NCBI GenBank assembly: GCA_024762755.1
Contig: JANTGX010000087.1
Span: 1 to 8,154, forward strand
DNA length: 8,154 nt
Direction of reading: 5' to 3'
DNA from: Gammaproteobacteria bacterium
GTDB lineage: Bacteria > Pseudomonadota > Gammaproteobacteria > SZUA-152
Numbering within the stretch: position 1 is the first letter of the stretch; each line of letters begins with the position of its first letter. Positions 5,763-8,154 of the stretch are shown here, in pieces. The notes beneath the pieces are model-generated. The model saw only the letters and a list, made by a program, of their open reading frames with translations. It was not told where the DNA came from and did no database searches. A program made the position numbers and the translations under genes.

Positions 5763-8011
5763 GGGCGCGCCCCCGGGTGACCCGCGGGACGAAAAAGGCG
5801 CAGGCGATTGGCGTTGCTCACCACCGTCACCGAGGACAGGGCCATGGCGGCACCGGCGATCACCGGATCGAGCAGCGGCCCGCCGAAGGGATACAGCACG
5901 CCGGCGGCCAGTGGGATGCCGACGACGTTGTAGACGAAGGCGCCGAACAGGTTCTGCTTGATGTTGCGCAGGGTGGCGCGGGAGATGGCGATGGCATCGG
6001 CGACGCCGTGCAGGGAGCCGCCCATGAGGGTGACGTCGGCGCTCTCCATGGCCACGTCGGTGCCGGTGCCGATGGCGAAACCCACGTCGGCGCGCGCCAG
6101 GGCCGGGGCGTCGTTGATGCCATCGCCCACCATGCCCACCACATGCCCCGCCGCCTGCAATTCGGCCACCTGCTCGGCCTTCTCGCCCGGCAGCACCTCG
6201 GCGAAGACCTCGTCCACGCCCACCGCACGCGCCACCGCCTCGGCCGTGGCGCGGATGTCGCCGGTGAGCAGCACCACACGAATGCCCTCGGCGTGCAGGC
6301 GGCCGATGGCGGCGCAGGCGTCGGCCTTGATGGGGTCGCTCACCGCCAACAGGCCGGCCAGGCGCCCGTCCACGGCGAGGAACAGGGGCGTCTGCGCCGC
6401 CTCGGCGAGGCCCGCGGCGGCGGCCGCCAGCTCGGCGGGGTCGATACCGTGCTCCGCCAACAGCCTGTGATTGCCCAGCAACAGCGCGTGGCCCGCGGCC
6501 CGCCCGCGCAGGCCGGCGCCCTCCACGGCGGCAAACGCCTGCAGCGGTGGCAGCGCCATGCCGCGTTCGCGCGCGGCGTCGAGCAGGGCCTCCGCCAAGG
6601 GGTGTTCGGAGCCCTGCTCCAGCGCCGCGGCGAGGCGCAGCAGCGTCGGCTCGTCGTAGCCCGGGGCCGGTTCCAGGGCGGTCAGCGCCGGCCGCCCCTC
6701 GGTGACGGTACCGGTCTTGTCCAGCACCACCACGTCGAGGTCGCTGGCACGCTGCAGGGCCTCGCCGTTGCGGATTAGGATGCCGTACTCCGCCGCCTTG
6801 CCCACGCCCACCATCACGGCGATGGGCGTGGCCAGGCCGAGGGCGCAGGGACAGGCGATGATGAGCACGCTCATGGTGGTCACCAGCATGTAGCTGATGC
6901 GCGGCTCGGGGCCGAAGTTGTACCAGGCGAGGCAGGTGAGCACGGCGACGATCAGCACCGTGGGCACGAACACTGAGGCGACGCGATCGGCCAGACGACC
7001 GATGGCCGGCTTGGCGTTCTGCGCCTGGCGCACCAGCTCGACGATGCGCGCCAGGGCGGTGTCGGCACCCACGCGCCGCGCCTGCATGAGAAAGGTGCCG
7101 GCCTTGTTCAGGGTGCCGCCCACCACCTCGTCGCCCACCGACTTCTTCACCGGCATGGGCTCGCCGGTGAGCATGGACTCGTCCACCGTGGTGCTGCCCT
7201 CGATGATCACCCCGTCCACCGGGATCTTCTCCCCCGGCCGCACACGCAGGGTCTCGCCGATGCCCACCTCCTCGATGGGCACATCCTGTTCGCGCCCCTC
7301 GCGCACCACCCGCGCGGTCTTCGGCGCCAGCCTCATGAGGCGCTTGATGGCCTCGGAGGTCTTGCCGCGGGCGCGCGCCTCCAGGGCGTTGCCCAGGTCG
7401 ATGAGGGCGATGATGATGGCCGCAGCCTCGAAATAGAGGTGGCGCGCCGACTCGGGCACCAGCGTCGGCCACACCAGGACCAAAGCGGAGTAGGCCCAGG
7501 CGGTGCCGGTGCCCAAGGCCACCAGGGTGTCCATGTTGGCGTTGTGATTGCGAAACGCCTTCCAGGCGCCGGTGAAGAAGCGGCCGCCGGCGTACCAGAG
7601 CACGAACAGCGACAACCCGGCGACCAGCCACCAGAAGACCCGACCGGCGCCCTCCAGCGGCGGCATGAGACCCAGCCAACCGGCCAGCATGAGGGGGAAA
7701 CCGATGGCCCCGGCCACCATCGCCTGCCGCCACAGACCGCGCAGGTGGGCCTCCTCGGCGGCCGCCTTCTCCGCCTCGTCGGCGGCATCCCTCAGTTCGA
7801 GGGCCTCATAGCCAGCGGCGCTCACCGCGGCGACGAGCTCGGCGGCGGACACGTCGCCGCGCACCTCGGCGGTGTGCTCGGCGAAGTTGACCGTCACCGA
7901 CGTCACCCCCGGCACCGACTTCAGCGCCTGCTCCACGGCACCCACGCAGCCGGCGCAGGCCATCCCGCCGATGGACAGGCGCAGGATCCTTGCTTGCTGC
8001 TCGTCTTTCAT
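5759..8011 (-). CDS. copA: P1B-1 type copper-exporting P-type ATPase
   Basis: Predicted 750-aa inner-membrane pump that exports Cu(I) at the cost of ATP. One N-terminal HMA domain (about 8-72) has the GMACAGC site (Cys19, Cys22). An acidic linker (75-88) follows, then four helices (about 94-115, 124-142, 161-182, 191-210), the actuator loop with TGEP (282-285), helices 5-6 with the copper-binding CPC (387-389), the phosphorylation site DKTGT (Asp431), SEHP (468-471), GDGIND (629-634) and two final helices. The Tyr-Asn pair (694-695) and MALSS (723-727) in those helices are the Cu(I)-type signature, separating it from Zn/Cd pumps. All catalytic motifs are intact and length is typical for one HMA domain. 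The ATG at 8011 starts just before the HMA domain; its ribosome site is poor (GGA about nine bases upstream). It overlaps the next small gene by four bases. No CueR-type dyad was recognised upstream. Confidence 0.95.
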   Translation of the reverse strand: MKDEQQARILRLSIGGMACAGCVGAVEQALKSVPGVTSVTVNFAEHTAEVRGDVSAAELVAAVSAAGYEALELRDAADEAEKAAAEEAHLRGLWRQAMVAGAIGFPLMLAGWLGLMPPLEGAGRVFWWLVAGLSLFVLWYAGGRFFTGAWKAFRNHNANMDTLVALGTGTAWAYSALVLVWPTLVPESARHLYFEAAAIIIALIDLGNALEARARGKTSEAIKRLMRLAPKTARVVREGREQDVPIEEVGIGETLRVRPGEKIPVDGVIIEGSTTVDESMLTGEPMPVKKSVGDEVVGGTLNKAGTFLMQARRVGADTALARIVELVRQAQNAKPAIGRLADRVASVFVPTVLIVAVLTCLAWYNFGPEPRISYMLVTTMSVLIIACPCALGLATPIAVMVGVGKAAEYGILIRNGEALQRASDLDVVVLDKTGTVTEGRPALTALEPAPGYDEPTLLRLAAALEQGSEHPLAEALLDAARERGMALPPLQAFAAVEGAGLRGRAAGHALLLGNHRLLAEHGIDPAELAAAAAGLAEAAQTPLFLAVDGRLAGLLAVSDPIKADACAAIGRLHAEGIRVVLLTGDIRATAEAVARAVGVDEVFAEVLPGEKAEQVAELQAAGHVVGMVGDGINDAPALARADVGFAIGTGTDVAMESADVTLMGGSLHGVADAIAISRATLRNIKQNLFGAFVYNVVGIPLAAGVLYPFGGPLLDPVIAGAAMALSSVTVVSNANRLRLFRPAGHPGARP

Positions 8012-8154
8012 GTGCGCTGTCCGCCGCCCCCTGGATGTACTCTGCCCATATCGACCCTCATGCCTCGTCTCGTCGTGCCTTCGCCCTCAAGCCTTCGCCG
8101 CCGGCTACCGATCTTGTTGCAGAACCCTTCAACCGCCGCCCGCAGCCACCCATG
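8012..8154. other. Unassigned region upstream of copA at the window edge
   Basis: These 143 bases hold no gene I can support. A minus-strand frame is open from 8154 and stops at 8008-8010, overlapping the copA start as ATGA. A plus-strand frame from an ATG at 8035 stays open to the end, where another in-frame ATG occupies 8152-8154. Both translate to Arg-, Pro- or Gly-rich text without a family signature. A 9-bp direct repeat lies at 8077-8085 and 8091-8099. No convincing copA promoter was found. Confidence 0.4.

Noticed and set aside
5763..7733. Very long open frame inside copA on the same strand, running into the 27-aa gene's frame
   Set aside because: It overlaps copA throughout, translates to Arg/Gly/His-rich repetitive text without motifs, and is explained by GC-rich codon bias. 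Only the final 27 codons after the ATGA overlap look like protein.
7790..7815. Possible programmed frameshift making a short CopA(Z)-like copper chaperone, as in E. coli copA
   Set aside because: I looked near the end of the HMA domain and saw no slippery heptamer such as a run of C followed by A, so there is no support.

Overview
The window reads as ordinary high-GC chromosome from a Gammaproteobacterium. The evidence is an argD-argF pair with proteobacterial-type enzymes, an IlvD with the same length and motif spacing as the E. coli enzyme, a cytochrome c4-type dihaem protein, a YgiM-like SH3 membrane protein and a P1B-1 copper ATPase. Two separate c-type cytochromes in 8 kb would suit a respiratory, possibly chemolithotrophic, lineage (Chromatiales/Ectothiorhodospiraceae-like), but that placement is inference and no species can be named. 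No tRNA, rRNA, CRISPR array, insertion sequence or phage gene is visible.

Layout. 1-1157 (+) holds the 3' end of argD and all of argF, 32 bases apart and likely one arginine-biosynthesis transcript. It ends at a clean bidirectional terminator (1209-1238), shared with the convergent cytochrome c4 gene (1261-1923, -). A good sigma70-type promoter for that cytochrome lies in the 245-bp divergent region. On the other side of that region starts a 220-aa SH3/coiled-coil/single-TM protein (2169-2831, +). ilvD (2932-4782, -) converges on it, with a GC-rich hairpin between them. ilvD has a strong ribosome site and an extended -10 promoter. A 274-bp non-coding gap carrying a perfect 10-bp hairpin follows.

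5057-8011 is all on the minus strand. copA is followed by a 27-codon hydrophobic small protein that starts inside the copA stop codon (ATGA overlap). Next come a good promoter and a gene for a lipid-anchored dihaem c-type cytochrome whose two CXXCH sites flank a beta-rich segment.

Functionally this is a patchwork: arginine synthesis, branched-chain amino acid synthesis, periplasmic electron transfer, an envelope protein and copper export. The least ordinary parts are the coupled small membrane protein behind copA and the small dihaem lipoprotein. Nothing here amounts to a demonstrable new multi-gene system. The copA upstream edge (8012-8154) is unresolved because the window ends there.
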